A stretch of DNA of 64,000 bases from Kiritimatiellia bacterium (GTDB taxonomy: Bacteria > Verrucomicrobiota > Kiritimatiellia > PWTM01), in the NCBI GenBank assembly GCA_026417735.1, contig JAOACR010000007.1:62001-126000 (forward strand), given 5' to 3'. How positions within the stretch are numbered: position 1 is the stretch's first letter; every line of letters starts with the position of its first letter. The notes under the pieces were generated by a model. It searched no databases, was not told where the DNA came from, and saw only the letters and a program-made list of their open reading frames with translations. A program made the position numbers and the translations under genes. Below are positions 52,766 through 62,748 of this stretch, one piece after another.

Positions 52766-54973
52766 TCAGGCCATGTTCGCGCGGCGGCGGATGGTCCACT
52801 CCAGCAGCGCCAGCGCCAACAGTGCGCCGAGCGCCAGCCAGTGGTTCCACAGCGACCGCCACACCGTGCGCACTTCCTCGCGTCCCTCGCCGCGCACCGC
52901 CGCGATAGCCCCGTCGAGGGCGTCCGGCCGCACCATGGCCCCGCCGGAGGACTCGGCGAGCCTGCGCAACAGTTCGAGGTTCGCGGGACGGCCCGTCGCC
53001 TCTGCGCCGACCGTTCGCACGGCGAAGTCGTACGGTGGAGAGTCCGCGCGCCGACCGTTGAGTTCGGCGGTTGCCACGGCCTGATAGGCTCCCGGCTGTT
53101 CCGGTGTGAAGATGAGCTCGAATCCCGGCATTGTCCGGCCGTCGGCGGTTTCGATCGGGCGGGAGGACATTCGGAATGGGAGCCAGCGGCCGTCGGGGGT
53201 GCGGATGCGGCAGGTGACCTCCGCCTTCGCGCCGTCGGGGCCACCGACCCGCGCGCAGAGGCGGATCGGCTCGCCGGCGTGGAGCATCGCGGTGCCCGCG
53301 AACAAATCCACCTCGAACGGTGCCAACTGTTCCTGCTCCGGGCTAAGCCAGTCGAGCAGCCGGTTCCAAAAGCGCCGGTAGAGATCCGTCTCCCCCGGTG
53401 CCAGGGACCACCGCCATAGCGATTCCGAGAGGATTGCCGCAACCTTCCCCTGGCCGTAGCGGTGCACGACGATGAGGGGATGTGGACCGGCGGAAGTCCG
53501 CGCCTCCGCCAGCACCTCGGCGGCGGGCTTCGCGATCGCGCCCGGAAACACGCTGAGCACCGGCGGCAACCCTCCCTCAAACTGGTCCGTGCCGCCGAAC
53601 ACCGGGTGGGCGCGGCCCTCGTCGGTGATCGCGACCTCGAAGGAGCCTTCCAGCGGTGGCGCCACACCGCGGCGGTCGAACGGCAGCAGCGCGCGCAGCG
53701 GGCCGGATTCGAAGCCGTCCCGTCCCCACGCCTTCGGGCCGCCCAGCAGCACCAGTCGGCCGCCACGTTCCACGAAGTCCACGAGGTGGCGAGCGCGCGC
53801 CTCACCGAGCGCCGGCATGTCCAGATCGCCGACCACCACGGTTTTGAAGCCGGCCAGCTGCTCGGGCGTGAGATCCAGCGTCATGCCGCCGCGGCCGCCG
53901 TAGGTGAGAAAACGGCCGTCCGGCCCGCGCACGAACGCCAGCGGCGTCACGGGGCTGCCCGCGCGTAGTGCGCGAATCAGGTACTTCGACTCCCAGCGCG
54001 GCACGTCCTCGACGTACAGCAGGCGGTTCTGCGCGTCGACCACCTGCACGGTGACCGCGGCGGTGTTGTCGTTCGTCCGCGTCTCTCCCTCCAGCGGCGG
54101 CACTTCGACGCGGTAGCGAACGATTCCGACCGCGGGGTTGTCGAGGTGGAAGACGACGTCGCGCGAGCCGCCGCCGGGGCCCAGCTGGGTGGGGATCTCC
54201 TGCAGGAGCTGATCGTTGCGGTACAGCCGCACTGCGATCGCGCGATCGGGTGGCGCTTCGCCGGAGATGGTCGCGGTGAGCCGGCTGTTCCAGCCCGCGA
54301 CCACGCGCAACGGCGTGTCCAGCGCGTCCACTCGCAGGTCGGGGGGGCGGGTGGGCACGACGGCCGGCGTTTCGATCTCGAGAGTGTAGATTGGGAACGG
54401 CCAGGGCCCGGAGGCCCAGTCGTCGCGCGGTTCGCGGGTGTCGAGGCCATCGCTGAGCACCAACACGCCAGCGACGGGCTGGCCCCGGTGCAGCGCGCCG
54501 ATGCGTGCGAGCGCGTCGCGCAGGCGGGTGGCGGTGCCGTCGGGGTGGAGACGCGCGGCGTCCGCGGGGTCAAGCCGGCCGCGAAGGTCCTCCGCAAAGG
54601 GATGAACGTCCACCGACCAGCGTCGCGCGGCCTCGCGAACCCAGCGGCCGTCGAGCGCGGTGCGTGCGATGTGCCAGCGCGTGGTGCCCTCGGCGGTCGC
54701 CACGTTGGTCATGCTCGCCGACACGTCGAGCAGCACGATCCAGCGCGGACGTACTTCTTCCCGCAGCGTTTCGCGCCGCGCCGGCATCAGCAGACACCAG
54801 CCCAGCACGCCGAGCCAGGCCAGTCGTACCGCCAGCAGCGCGATGCCGATTCGGTCGAGCGAAAGCATCCGCACCGCCGAGATCACCGCGACGGTGGCGA
54901 TCACCGCCAGCGCGCTGGCCCACACCGCGGTGGGCACCGCGTGCTCCAGCACAATGTCCGGCCAGCCGCTCAT
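52766..54973 (-). CDS. VWA/glutamine-amidotransferase-like membrane protein
   Basis: 735 residues from ATG 54973 (ATGA overlap with the BatA-like gene). Two N-terminal helices (about 11-60) precede a VWA domain with the MIDAS motif LLDVSASMT and VLVLSDGLDT; a beta-sandwich (LRVVAGWNSRLTATISG) and an amidotransferase-like domain (VVVGDLDMPALGEARARHLVDFVERGGRLVLLGG in part) follow. A final helix lies near the C-terminus (ALGALLALALLEW). Typical of PVC 'DUF1355/VWA' envelope proteins that partner BatA and MoxR; role unknown. Confidence 0.87.
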   Translation of the reverse strand: MSGWPDIVLEHAVPTAVWASALAVIATVAVISAVRMLSLDRIGIALLAVRLAWLGVLGWCLLMPARRETLREEVRPRWIVLLDVSASMTNVATAEGTTRWHIARTALDGRWVREAARRWSVDVHPFAEDLRGRLDPADAARLHPDGTATRLRDALARIGALHRGQPVAGVLVLSDGLDTREPRDDWASGPWPFPIYTLEIETPAVVPTRPPDLRVDALDTPLRVVAGWNSRLTATISGEAPPDRAIAVRLYRNDQLLQEIPTQLGPGGGSRDVVFHLDNPAVGIVRYRVEVPPLEGETRTNDNTAAVTVQVVDAQNRLLYVEDVPRWESKYLIRALRAGSPVTPLAFVRGPDGRFLTYGGRGGMTLDLTPEQLAGFKTVVVGDLDMPALGEARARHLVDFVERGGRLVLLGGPKAWGRDGFESGPLRALLPFDRRGVAPPLEGSFEVAITDEGRAHPVFGGTDQFEGGLPPVLSVFPGAIAKPAAEVLAEARTSAGPHPLIVVHRYGQGKVAAILSESLWRWSLAPGETDLYRRFWNRLLDWLSPEQEQLAPFEVDLFAGTAMLHAGEPIRLCARVGGPDGAKAEVTCRIRTPDGRWLPFRMSSRPIETADGRTMPGFELIFTPEQPGAYQAVATAELNGRRADSPPYDFAVRTVGAEATGRPANLELLRRLAESSGGAMVRPDALDGAIAAVRGEGREEVRTVWRSLWNHWLALGALLALALLEWTIRRRANMA

Positions 54974-57114
54974 CCGGGCGCCGCGCTCCGCACACGCCCC
55001 GAGGGCTCGACGATCCACCTCATTCGCCGCGCCGCGGTGCGGCGGCTCACCCGATTGGCGAGCAGAAACTCGGCGGTGCCAACCCCGAGTGCCAGCCACA
55101 GCACCAGCTCGCCCAGCGGCCGGCCTACCCGCACCTCCTCGATCCGGCGCGCCAGTTCCTCCCGCCCGCGCGCCACCTGCGCCCGGCGCACGCCGAGGCG
55201 GTCGGGGATCGTCGCGGGGTCCACCGGCGCCAGATCGGACTCGACCGGCGGCAGATTCACCGCGAGTACGGCGCGCCGCGCACCCTCCATCTCCGTCCAG
55301 TAGATGCCGGGCCAGGGCGGCTCCTCGATGAGCGGAACGTCGCGGCCGCCGCGGCGGACCGCCCGCACCTTGACCGTGACGCCGTCCGGCCCCGACAGCC
55401 GCTCCGGCACCGTCCCGCCGAGGGTGGGCAGCGGCAGCTCCGCCGCAGAGACCGCCCAAAGCGGCTCACGGACGCGCTGCGCGCCGTGTCGAGCGATTTC
55501 ATGCAGCAGCGGCAGAAAGATGGGCGTCAGCGGCAGGTTGCTCCAGTCGCGATCGGCGCCAACGGTAAACAGCAGCGCGCGGCCGGCATCCAGCGGGCGG
55601 GCCAGCAGAAAGGGCGCGTCGCCCTCCATCGCGATCAGGGTCTCCGCGTCGGGCGCGAGCGGGCCGGGCACCAGCCACCGACGCAACGCGAGGGTCGGCA
55701 CTGCGCCGGCGGGCAGGCGCAGTTCCTCAAAGAGCGAATCCGATGGCGCCCGCAACCGCAGCGTGCGCCGCCCCTGTCCGGGGCGGATGTCCTCGATGGC
55801 GCGGGGCTGCGCCGGCAGCCAGCTGAGGTTTGCGTAGTCGGCGGGGGCGGCGCGATCGCCGGGAAACACCGCGACGACCCCCCCCGCGCGCAGATATCGC
55901 TCCAGATCCACCAGCGCCGGGCCGGGCAACGGCACCGCGTTGACGAGCAGCACGCACAGCGCGCGATCCAAGGCGGCGCTGTCCCACGCCGCCGGCCGCA
56001 CCAGGCGCACATCCATTCCCGACTCGCGGCCACCCGGCTGCAGCGCGCGGCGCACAAAGAGCAGATCGCTCTCCTCTCCGACGCAGACAACCGGTACACG
56101 GTCGCGGACGTGGAGCAGCAGATGAAACGCGTCGTCCGCGGAGAAACCGTCCGGCGGCGTGCGAACAACCAGCGCGTGACGGCCCGGTTCGAGCGGCGGC
56201 AACGCAAAGACTGTTTCCGCCGCGGGAGCGCCAGCGGGCAGAATTTGCCGGGCGAGTTCGCGGCCGTTAACCTCGAGCGTCACCGGCGTCGCGTCCTCCG
56301 CGCGCGAACGCGCCACGCGCACCGACAACCGCCCGGCCCGCCCTTCCAGCAGCAGGCCGGGTTGCAGCTGCGCATGGACCGGTGCCGCGTTGTGGGGTGA
56401 GGCGGCGCCGACCAGCGCGACGATCAGCGTGCCGCGCTGCTCGATCGGCGCCGGGTCCCATGCGCCGCCCGTGACGTTCGTTGTGCCGGCGAACTCCTCC
56501 CATGCGCGCGCCTGGCCATCCGTGACGATGTAGTACTCCCGCTCCCGCGGCCCGGACTCCGCCAACGCCTGCACCGCGGCGCGAAGCGCGGGCATCAGCG
56601 AGGAGCCGGTCGGGCGCGGCGACTGGCGCCGCACGAGATCCATCACGAAGGCGAGGTCCGCGGTCGGGCGCGCGACCAGCGGCTCGGCTCGTTCCGCCGC
56701 GAGAATCACCGCGGCTCGGTCACCGCTGGCCAGCCCCCGCAGGATCTCCAGCACCGCCTCGCGCCCGTCCGTCCAGACGCTGCGGCCCCCGCTCTCGTAG
56801 GTCATGCTCGCCGAAACGTCCCAGACGATTGCGACGTCGCGCCGCGCGGCGCCGAGCGCCGCGAAGCGGCCGCTGCGGACCACCGGCAGCGCGAAACCGA
56901 GCGCGAGCAGCGCGATCAGCAGCGTGCGCAGCAGCCAGAGCAGGAAGTTCTCCATTCGGATCCGCCGCGACGAGCGATGCTGGGCGAGCCGAAGGAATCG
57001 GACCGTCGGGAACCGGATGCGCACCGATCGCCGCCGCGCCAATAGATGCAGAATCAGCGGGATCGCCGCCGCGAGGCCGGCCCACAGAAACGTCGGCTGA
57101 AGAAACGACCACAT
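54970..57114 (-). CDS. BatA-like VWA membrane protein
   Basis: 714 residues from ATG 57114. The opening FLQPTFLWAGLAAAIPLILHLLARRR is the BatA (aerotolerance-type) N-terminal domain, followed by a helix and a VWA domain with WDVSASMTYESG and YYIVTDGQA. A large periplasmic beta and amidotransferase-like region (CVLLVNAVPLPG, LERYLRAGGVVAVFPGD) and a C-terminal helix complete it. Such proteins work with MoxR ATPases in envelope maintenance; a MoxR/DUF58 set is at 9133-11426 but none is adjacent. Confidence 0.88.
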   Translation of the reverse strand: MWSFLQPTFLWAGLAAAIPLILHLLARRRSVRIRFPTVRFLRLAQHRSSRRIRMENFLLWLLRTLLIALLALGFALPVVRSGRFAALGAARRDVAIVWDVSASMTYESGGRSVWTDGREAVLEILRGLASGDRAAVILAAERAEPLVARPTADLAFVMDLVRRQSPRPTGSSLMPALRAAVQALAESGPREREYYIVTDGQARAWEEFAGTTNVTGGAWDPAPIEQRGTLIVALVGAASPHNAAPVHAQLQPGLLLEGRAGRLSVRVARSRAEDATPVTLEVNGRELARQILPAGAPAAETVFALPPLEPGRHALVVRTPPDGFSADDAFHLLLHVRDRVPVVCVGEESDLLFVRRALQPGGRESGMDVRLVRPAAWDSAALDRALCVLLVNAVPLPGPALVDLERYLRAGGVVAVFPGDRAAPADYANLSWLPAQPRAIEDIRPGQGRRTLRLRAPSDSLFEELRLPAGAVPTLALRRWLVPGPLAPDAETLIAMEGDAPFLLARPLDAGRALLFTVGADRDWSNLPLTPIFLPLLHEIARHGAQRVREPLWAVSAAELPLPTLGGTVPERLSGPDGVTVKVRAVRRGGRDVPLIEEPPWPGIYWTEMEGARRAVLAVNLPPVESDLAPVDPATIPDRLGVRRAQVARGREELARRIEEVRVGRPLGELVLWLALGVGTAEFLLANRVSRRTAARRMRWIVEPSGRVRSAAPG

Positions 57115-57278
57115 TCGGATGCCGCGCAGCGCTGGCGGACCGCCCTTTGCCGCCGGCGCGTACTTCGCCACCAATACCGCTTGCGCCCAGTGCGGCGCAA
57201 CCTGCGCGACGAATTGCATGCCGCCGGGAGCCTGTGCTACATGCGCGGCGGACCGGGCGGTTCCAGGGAGACGCAACG

Positions 57279-59678
57279 GTGAACCTGCGTCGTGTACGAA
57301 ATCTGCTGCCGGCGTTGGCGATCGCCGCCTCCGCCGCACCGCCGCCGGGGGAGCCGGCGGGGCTGCTGCGCGCGATGCTCGCCGGCCCGATGGCCGGCGT
57401 CACGGACATCGTGTTTGCGATCCGGGTCTCCGGCCGGGATCACTGGTATGCGAACTTTGGCAACTATGCGAGCGATCTGCGGGAGCCGAAAGACCGGGCG
57501 TTCAAGTTCGAGGACGGTGTCTACTGGGCCTATGGGGAGGGCGCCCAGCTCTGCCGGCTGAACCTGCGCACCGGTGAGCTCCGCGTGCTGCTCGACGATC
57601 CGCGCGGCGGGATCCGCGACCCGCAGGTGCACTACGACGGCGACCGCGTGCTGTTTTCCTGGCGGCGCGGCGGCACCCACGTCCACCACCTCTACGAGAT
57701 GCCGCTCGATGGCCACGCGCCGCCCCGGCAGCTCACCGATGGACCGGACGATGACATCGAGCCGACGTGGTTGCCGGACGGCCGGATCGTGTTTATCTCT
57801 GCGCGCTGCCGGCGGTTCGTCAATTGCTGGCACACGCGGGTCGGTGCGCTCTACACCTGCGCGCCCGACGGTTCCGGCGTGCGCATGCTCTCGCCGAACC
57901 TCGAACACGAAAACACACCCTGGCCGCTGCCGGACGGCCGGATCCTCTACATGCGATGGGAGTACGTGGACCGTTCACAGCTCGACTTTCACCATCTCTG
58001 GACGATGAATCCGGACGGCACGCAGGTACTCGCCTTCTTCGGCAACCAGAACCCGGGCAACGTGATGCTCGACGCGAAGCCCATTGACGGCACGCCGCTG
58101 ATCGTCGCGTCGTTCTCGCCCGGCCACGGCCGACCCGAGCATGAAGGCCGGCTGGCGGTGGTGGATCCGCGCTTCGGTCCCGACCACGCCGCCGCGGTCC
58201 GCTACATCGGCACCAGGTCGGACATCCGCGACCCTTGGGCGTTTGGGACGAACTGTTTTCTAGTTGCGGATCGCGACGGCATCTCGGTGATCGACGGCGA
58301 CGGCCGCCGCGAGGTCGTCTGGCGCCGGCCGCCGGCGCTGGCCGCGATGTCTCCCCGTCGCGACGCGCACGAGCCCCGTCCGGTCATCCGGCGTGCACGC
58401 GAGGCGCGGGTGCCGGATCGGGTGGATCTGGCCCGCGCGCATGGCGAGATGGTGCTGCACAACGTGTATCTCGGACGCAACATGACCGGCGTGAAGCCCG
58501 GGGAGATCCGGTCGCTACTGGTGCTCGAACAGCTGCCGAAGCCGGTGAACTTTTCTGGCGGTATGGAGCCGCTGACGATGGGCGGGTCGTTCACGCTGGC
58601 GCGCGTGCTCGGTACCGTGCCGGTCGAGCCGGACGGCTCCGCGCGGTTCGAGGTGCCCGCGCTGCGGCCGGTGTTCTTCGTCGCGCTCGACGCGGAGGGG
58701 CTTGCGGTCAAACGCATGCAGAGCTGGTGTTCGGTGCAGCCGGGGGAGCGGATCGGCTGTGTGGGCTGCCACGAACCGCGCACGCACGCAATGCCGGTCG
58801 CGCAGCCGCCGGCCGCGGCGCGCCGCCCGGCGGATCGCATCGAACCGGTGCCCGGTGTGCCGGACGTGCTCGACTTCTCGCGGGATGTCCAGCCGGTTCT
58901 GGACCGGCACTGCGTCCGCTGCCACAACCCCGAACAGTACGCGGGCCGGTTGGATCTCACCGGTGGCCGAACGCCTCGCTATCGCACCAGCTACCAGAAC
59001 ATCGTGCGCCGCCGCCTGATTGCGGACGGCCGCAACGAGCCGCGGGGGAACCGGCCGCCGCGCTCGATCGGCTCCTCCGCCAGCCGGCTGCTGCAGGTGC
59101 TGCGGGCGGGTCACCACAATGTGCGGCTCGACGCGCGCGAGTTGAGCGTGCTGCGACTCTGGATTGAAACCAGCGCGACTTACCCCGGAACCTATGCCGC
59201 GCTCGGCAGCGGGGAGGCCCCGGTGCGGCTGCCCGCCGCCGCGCTGCGGCGATGCGGCGAGTGCCATCTGCGCGACGCGAAGGACTCCCGCGGCCAGCCG
59301 GTCCAGCAGTGGTCGTTCGGCGTCCGGCCGGAGTGGCTGTGCAACCTCGACGAACCGGAGCGCTCGATCCTGCTACGCGCGCCATTGGCGAAGGAGGCGG
59401 GCGGCCTCGGCCTCTGCCCGGGGTTCGCGTCGAAGGACGCGCCCGACTATCGCGAGATCCTCTCCGCGATCGTGACGGCGTCGAACACGCTGCAGCAGGT
59501 CCGCCGGTTCGACATGCCGGGGTTCCGCCCGAACCGGCACTACGTCCGCGAGATGCAGCGTTTCGGCATCCTCCCCGCGGGGCTGAGCGAACGCGATCCG
59601 GTGGACCCCTACGCGACCGACCGCGCCTACTGGGAGAGCTTTCACTACCGGCCGCCGCCCGCGAGTGCTGCCCGCTGA
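57279..59678 (+). CDS. HzsA-like secreted propeller with three c-type haem motifs
   Basis: 799 residues from GTG 57279, with AGGGAG at 57265-57270; the upstream open frame is antisense to the BatA gene. Signal peptide: NLRRVRNLLPALAIAASAA. A TolB/WD40-like propeller follows (DDIEPTWLPDGRIVFISAR, ENTPWPLPDGRILYMRWEY), the type annotated as hydrazine-synthase alpha-subunit middle domain. The C-terminal third has CxxCH haem sites at Cys494 (CVGCH), Cys545 (CVRCH) and Cys659 (CGECH). This family is widespread in PVC bacteria and does not imply anammox. Probably a periplasmic redox protein. Confidence 0.88.
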   Translation: MNLRRVRNLLPALAIAASAAPPPGEPAGLLRAMLAGPMAGVTDIVFAIRVSGRDHWYANFGNYASDLREPKDRAFKFEDGVYWAYGEGAQLCRLNLRTGELRVLLDDPRGGIRDPQVHYDGDRVLFSWRRGGTHVHHLYEMPLDGHAPPRQLTDGPDDDIEPTWLPDGRIVFISARCRRFVNCWHTRVGALYTCAPDGSGVRMLSPNLEHENTPWPLPDGRILYMRWEYVDRSQLDFHHLWTMNPDGTQVLAFFGNQNPGNVMLDAKPIDGTPLIVASFSPGHGRPEHEGRLAVVDPRFGPDHAAAVRYIGTRSDIRDPWAFGTNCFLVADRDGISVIDGDGRREVVWRRPPALAAMSPRRDAHEPRPVIRRAREARVPDRVDLARAHGEMVLHNVYLGRNMTGVKPGEIRSLLVLEQLPKPVNFSGGMEPLTMGGSFTLARVLGTVPVEPDGSARFEVPALRPVFFVALDAEGLAVKRMQSWCSVQPGERIGCVGCHEPRTHAMPVAQPPAAARRPADRIEPVPGVPDVLDFSRDVQPVLDRHCVRCHNPEQYAGRLDLTGGRTPRYRTSYQNIVRRRLIADGRNEPRGNRPPRSIGSSASRLLQVLRAGHHNVRLDARELSVLRLWIETSATYPGTYAALGSGEAPVRLPAAALRRCGECHLRDAKDSRGQPVQQWSFGVRPEWLCNLDEPERSILLRAPLAKEAGGLGLCPGFASKDAPDYREILSAIVTASNTLQQVRRFDMPGFRPNRHYVREMQRFGILPAGLSERDPVDPYATDRAYWESFHYRPPPASAAR

Positions 59679-59681
59679 GTG

Positions 59682-59701
59682 CCGCCCGCTTGTGCGGGCG
59701 G
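59682..59701. terminator. strong GC hairpin after the HzsA-like gene
   Basis: CCGCCCGC (59682-59689) and GCGGGCGG (59694-59701) form a perfect eight-pair stem with the four-base loop TTGT, three bases after the HzsA-like stop and 26 bases before ruvB. No T-run follows, so it could slow or end transcription only weakly. Confidence 0.4.
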
Positions 59702-59727
59702 TGCCGCTTCGCTAGTCTGCGGGGCCG

Positions 59728-60756
59728 ATGCCGGGCTCCTCCCAGCCACCGGTCAGCCGGGCACTGAACCGGCCGGACCGCGAGTTCGACCTGAAGCTGC
59801 GGCCGAGCCGTTTCGCGGACTTCGTCGGCCAAGCGCGGGTGCGCGAGCGGCTTGAGCTGATGGTCGAGGCGGCGCGCGGCCGCGGTGATGTGCTCGACCA
59901 CGTGCTGCTCTGCGGGCCGCCGGGACTGGGCAAGACGACGCTCGCCTACATCCTCGGCGAGGCGATGGGCGTGAACGTCCGCGCCAGTTCCGGACCGGTG
60001 ATCGACAAGCCGGGCGACCTCGCCGGCCTGCTGACGAACCTCGAGCGGGGCGACATTCTGTTCATCGACGAAATCCATCGCATGCAGAAGGCGGTCGAGG
60101 AGTACCTCTACTCCGCGATGGAGGACTTCGTGATCGACATCATGATCGACCAGGGGCCGCACGCGCGCTCGGTGCGGCTGAATCTTCAAAAGTTCACGTT
60201 GGTTGGCGCGACCACGCGCAGCGGCCTGCTCACCGCGCCGCTGCGCACGCGGTTCGGCATGACCGCTCGGCTGGACTACTACACCGCGGAGGACCTCGCC
60301 CGGATTCTGGAGCGTTCGGCGAGGATTCTGAACGTGGACATCGAGCCGGAGGGCGCGCTCGAGATTGCGCGCCGCTCGCGCGGTACGCCGAGGATCGCGA
60401 ACAACCTGCTGCGCTGGGTTCGGGACTACGCGCAGGTGAAGGCTGGCAACCGGATCACCCGGGACGTCGCCGCTGCGGCGCTGGCGATGCTGAACGTGGA
60501 CGAACGCGGACTGGACGAAATGGACAAGCGGATTCTCGAGACAGTGATCCACAAGTTTGGTGGCGGGCCGGTTGGCATCAACACGCTGGCGGTCTCGGTG
60601 GGCGACGAGCCCGGCACGATCGAGGAAGTGTACGAGCCCTATCTGATTTTGGAGGGCTATCTTCAGCGCACACCGCAGGGGCGCATCGCCACCGAGCGCG
60701 CGTACGAGGCGATCGGGGCGGTGCCGCCCTCCGCACGTCAGGGCCGGCTGTTTTGA
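59728..60756 (+). CDS. ruvB: Holliday junction ATP-dependent DNA helicase RuvB
   Basis: 342 residues. Walker [12 protein letters not shown], Walker [11 protein letters not shown], sensor 1 [10 protein letters not shown] with the arginine finger region LRTRFGM, and the C-terminal winged helix ([19 protein letters not shown]-type, [23 protein letters not shown] in part) are all present. RuvB hexamers drive branch migration with RuvA, whose gene is at 18469-19074. The stop overlaps a TTG start of the next gene. Confidence 0.98.
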   Translation: MPGSSQPPVSRALNRPDREFDLKLRPSRFADFVGQARVRERLELMVEAARGRGDVLDHVLLCGPPGLGKTTLAYILGEAMGVNVRASSGPVIDKPGDLAGLLTNLERGDILFIDEIHRMQKAVEEYLYSAMEDFVIDIMIDQGPHARSVRLNLQKFTLVGATTRSGLLTAPLRTRFGMTARLDYYTAEDLARILERSARILNVDIEPEGALEIARRSRGTPRIANNLLRWVRDYAQVKAGNRITRDVAAAALAMLNVDERGLDEMDKRILETVIHKFGGGPVGINTLAVSVGDEPGTIEEVYEPYLILEGYLQRTPQGRIATERAYEAIGAVPPSARQGRLF

Positions 60757-62222
60757 GGCCGGCGGGCGCCGCGATGGAGGCCCGCCCATTGCCCACCGCG
60801 CCGCCACCCGGTGAACCGGCGCGCAGTCTACGCATCTCGATCTGGGAGGGCTGTTCCTCGGCGCTTTTCGGTGCGCTGAGCGGCGAGGCGCTGGTGATCG
60901 CGTTTCTGCTGGCGCTGGGGGCCAGCGATCTGCATCTCGGTCTCTATTCCGCGCTCGGCACGCTGGCGACCGCCGGCGGGTTGCTGGGCGCCCGCGCGAC
61001 CGGCGCGCTCGGCCGATGGAAACCCCTGGTGATCGGTCCCTCCGTGGCCAGCCGGTTATGTCCGGCGCTGGCCGCGGCGCTGCCGTGGGTGCCGATCAGC
61101 GCAAGCGCTCGGCTCTGGACGTTTCTGGCGCTGATGTTCATCTCGAGTCTGCTGGTGAACTTCGCCGCAAACCCGTGGATTTCCTGGATGGCCGCGCTGG
61201 TTCCGCCGGACCGCCGGGGCCGCTACTTTGCTCTCCGCAACGCGATCGTGAACGGCGTCGGCATGGCCGCCACCTATGCGGTCGGCTGGCTGGCGACGGA
61301 GGTGCGGCGCCGGGGAGCGGATGGCGCGGCCGCGGTGGCGCCGTTCTTCGTCGCGTCGGCAGTGTTCGCGCTGTTGACCACCTGGCTCTACACGCGCCAG
61401 TGGGAACCGCCGGGGCGCGTCGAGGCGCCGCTGCCGATGCATCAGATGTGGGCTGCGGCCTGGGCTGCGCCGGCATTCCGCCGTCTGATCGTGTTCTCCG
61501 CCGCCTGGGCACTGGTCTGCGGCATCGCGGCGCCCTTCTTCGCGCCGCACATGCAGCGTCAGCTGCAAATGCCGCTGCGCACAGTTGCGGTCTATTCGAT
61601 TCTGGCGGGGCTGACCGGTATTGCCGCTCAGCCGCTGTGGGGGCGCGCGGCCGACCGGGCGGGGCATCGGCCGACGCTCGTGATCACCGCCGCCGCGGTC
61701 GCCGGACTGCCACTGTTGTGGTTGCTGGCTGCGCCCGGACGGCTCTGGCCGATCTGGCTGGATGCGGTGCTCACCGGTATCGCATGGCCGGGCTTCAATC
61801 TGGCACACTTCAATCTTGCGCTCGCGGTGGCTCCGGAACGCCATCGAACCGCGTGCTTGGCGGTGCGCGGCCTCGTCACGGGCGTGGTGCAGTCCATCGC
61901 CGCGCTCACCGGTGGTGCGCTCGCGCATGCGATCGGCACGGCCTGCTGGGAGTGGGGGCCGTTCCAATGGGTGAACCATCACGCGCTGTTCGTCGTCTCG
62001 AGCATGGGGCGCTTTGCTCTGTTGCCGCTGGCGGCGCGGCTGCCGGAGCCGGGGGCTTGGCCTGCCGCCGCACTTGCTCGGCTCGCGCTGACGCGCGCGA
62101 CGCGCCTGTTCGCCGACGGGCTCGCGTCGGGGTGGACATTTGTGCGGCCGCGCCGGCGCGCAGCGGGTGGGGAGCTGCCAGCGACACGACGGAGTGCCCC
62201 CTGGGACGAAGCGGGCAAGTGA
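60753..62222 (+). CDS. MFS transporter
   Basis: 489 residues if TTG 60753, coupled to the ruvB stop by TTGA, is used; ATG 60774 is the alternative and removes seven residues. About twelve membrane helices; the cytoplasmic loop 2-3 has [17 protein letters not shown] and loop 8-9 has [18 protein letters not shown], the MFS pattern. [22 protein letters not shown] matches the DUF-type 'MFS, YxcG-like' exporters common near PVC glycan genes. Substrate unknown. It is the last intact gene of the window. Confidence 0.88.
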   Translation: MRPAGAAMEARPLPTAPPPGEPARSLRISIWEGCSSALFGALSGEALVIAFLLALGASDLHLGLYSALGTLATAGGLLGARATGALGRWKPLVIGPSVASRLCPALAAALPWVPISASARLWTFLALMFISSLLVNFAANPWISWMAALVPPDRRGRYFALRNAIVNGVGMAATYAVGWLATEVRRRGADGAAAVAPFFVASAVFALLTTWLYTRQWEPPGRVEAPLPMHQMWAAAWAAPAFRRLIVFSAAWALVCGIAAPFFAPHMQRQLQMPLRTVAVYSILAGLTGIAAQPLWGRAADRAGHRPTLVITAAAVAGLPLLWLLAAPGRLWPIWLDAVLTGIAWPGFNLAHFNLALAVAPERHRTACLAVRGLVTGVVQSIAALTGGALAHAIGTACWEWGPFQWVNHHALFVVSSMGRFALLPLAARLPEPGAWPAAALARLALTRATRLFADGLASGWTFVRPRRRAAGGELPATRRSAPWDEAGK

Positions 62223-62748
62223 TGCAGGAAGTCGCTCAGTTGCTCAACCGCATGTGCGATCAGGGCGTGATCCGTGACTACGTGCTCTATGGTGCGCTGG
62301 CACACGCGCGCTCTACGGAGCCGGTCGCGACGCTGGATGCAGAGGTACTGGTGATTGTGCCGGAGGGGGAACGGCTAGTGTCTTGCGGCGCATCTGCCGG
62401 TTTTGTGAGCAGGCGGGTTACCCTGCCGAAGGCGAGGCGATCCGTGTTCGCGAGTGGCCGCTCAAGTTCGTCGTGGCCTACGATGCGCTGGCGCGGGAGG
62501 CTGTCAAGACCGCGGAGGAGAGCAACGTGACGGACATTCCCCTGTCCGTGGTCCGTCCCCTGCCGCTGGCGCTGCTGGCCCTACGGGTCGGCCGCCAGAG
62601 AGATTGGGAGCGGGTGCGGGCATCGCTCGAGGCGGGCGCCGTCCCTGCCGATGAGATTGAATGCGTGGCGTATCGGTACAATCTGGGAGCGCAGTGGACG
62701 CGGTTTCTGAAGTACCGCGACAGGTCGCGAAATTCCACAGGACATTGA
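62222..62748 (+). pseudogene. nucleotidyltransferase-like gene split by a frameshift
   Basis: The first frame reads [28 protein letters not shown] and AEVLVIVPEGERLVS; near 62375-62390 the sense continues in another frame with LRRICRFCEQAGYPAEGEAI, EWPLKFVVAYDALAREAV and VVRPLPLALLALRVGRQRDW, ending at 62748. Together these match small nucleotidyltransferase-fold proteins of the DUF6036/AbiEii-like kind, often encoded with a small partner as a two-gene module. The start shares its first base with the last base of the MFS stop. A single indel would restore it. Confidence 0.7.

Noticed and set aside
56829-57278. N-terminal extension of the HzsA-like gene
   Set aside because: The extension is antisense to the BatA-like gene and hides a good signal peptide that begins at GTG 57279 behind AGGGAG.
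57279-59678. Evidence for anammox metabolism
   Set aside because: HzsA-like propellers are widespread in PVC bacteria and no hydrazine synthase beta/gamma or hydrazine dehydrogenase gene is present.
58957-60807. 616-codon minus-strand open frame
   Set aside because: It lies opposite ruvB and the HzsA-like gene, both of which have clear family signatures; the antisense product shows none.
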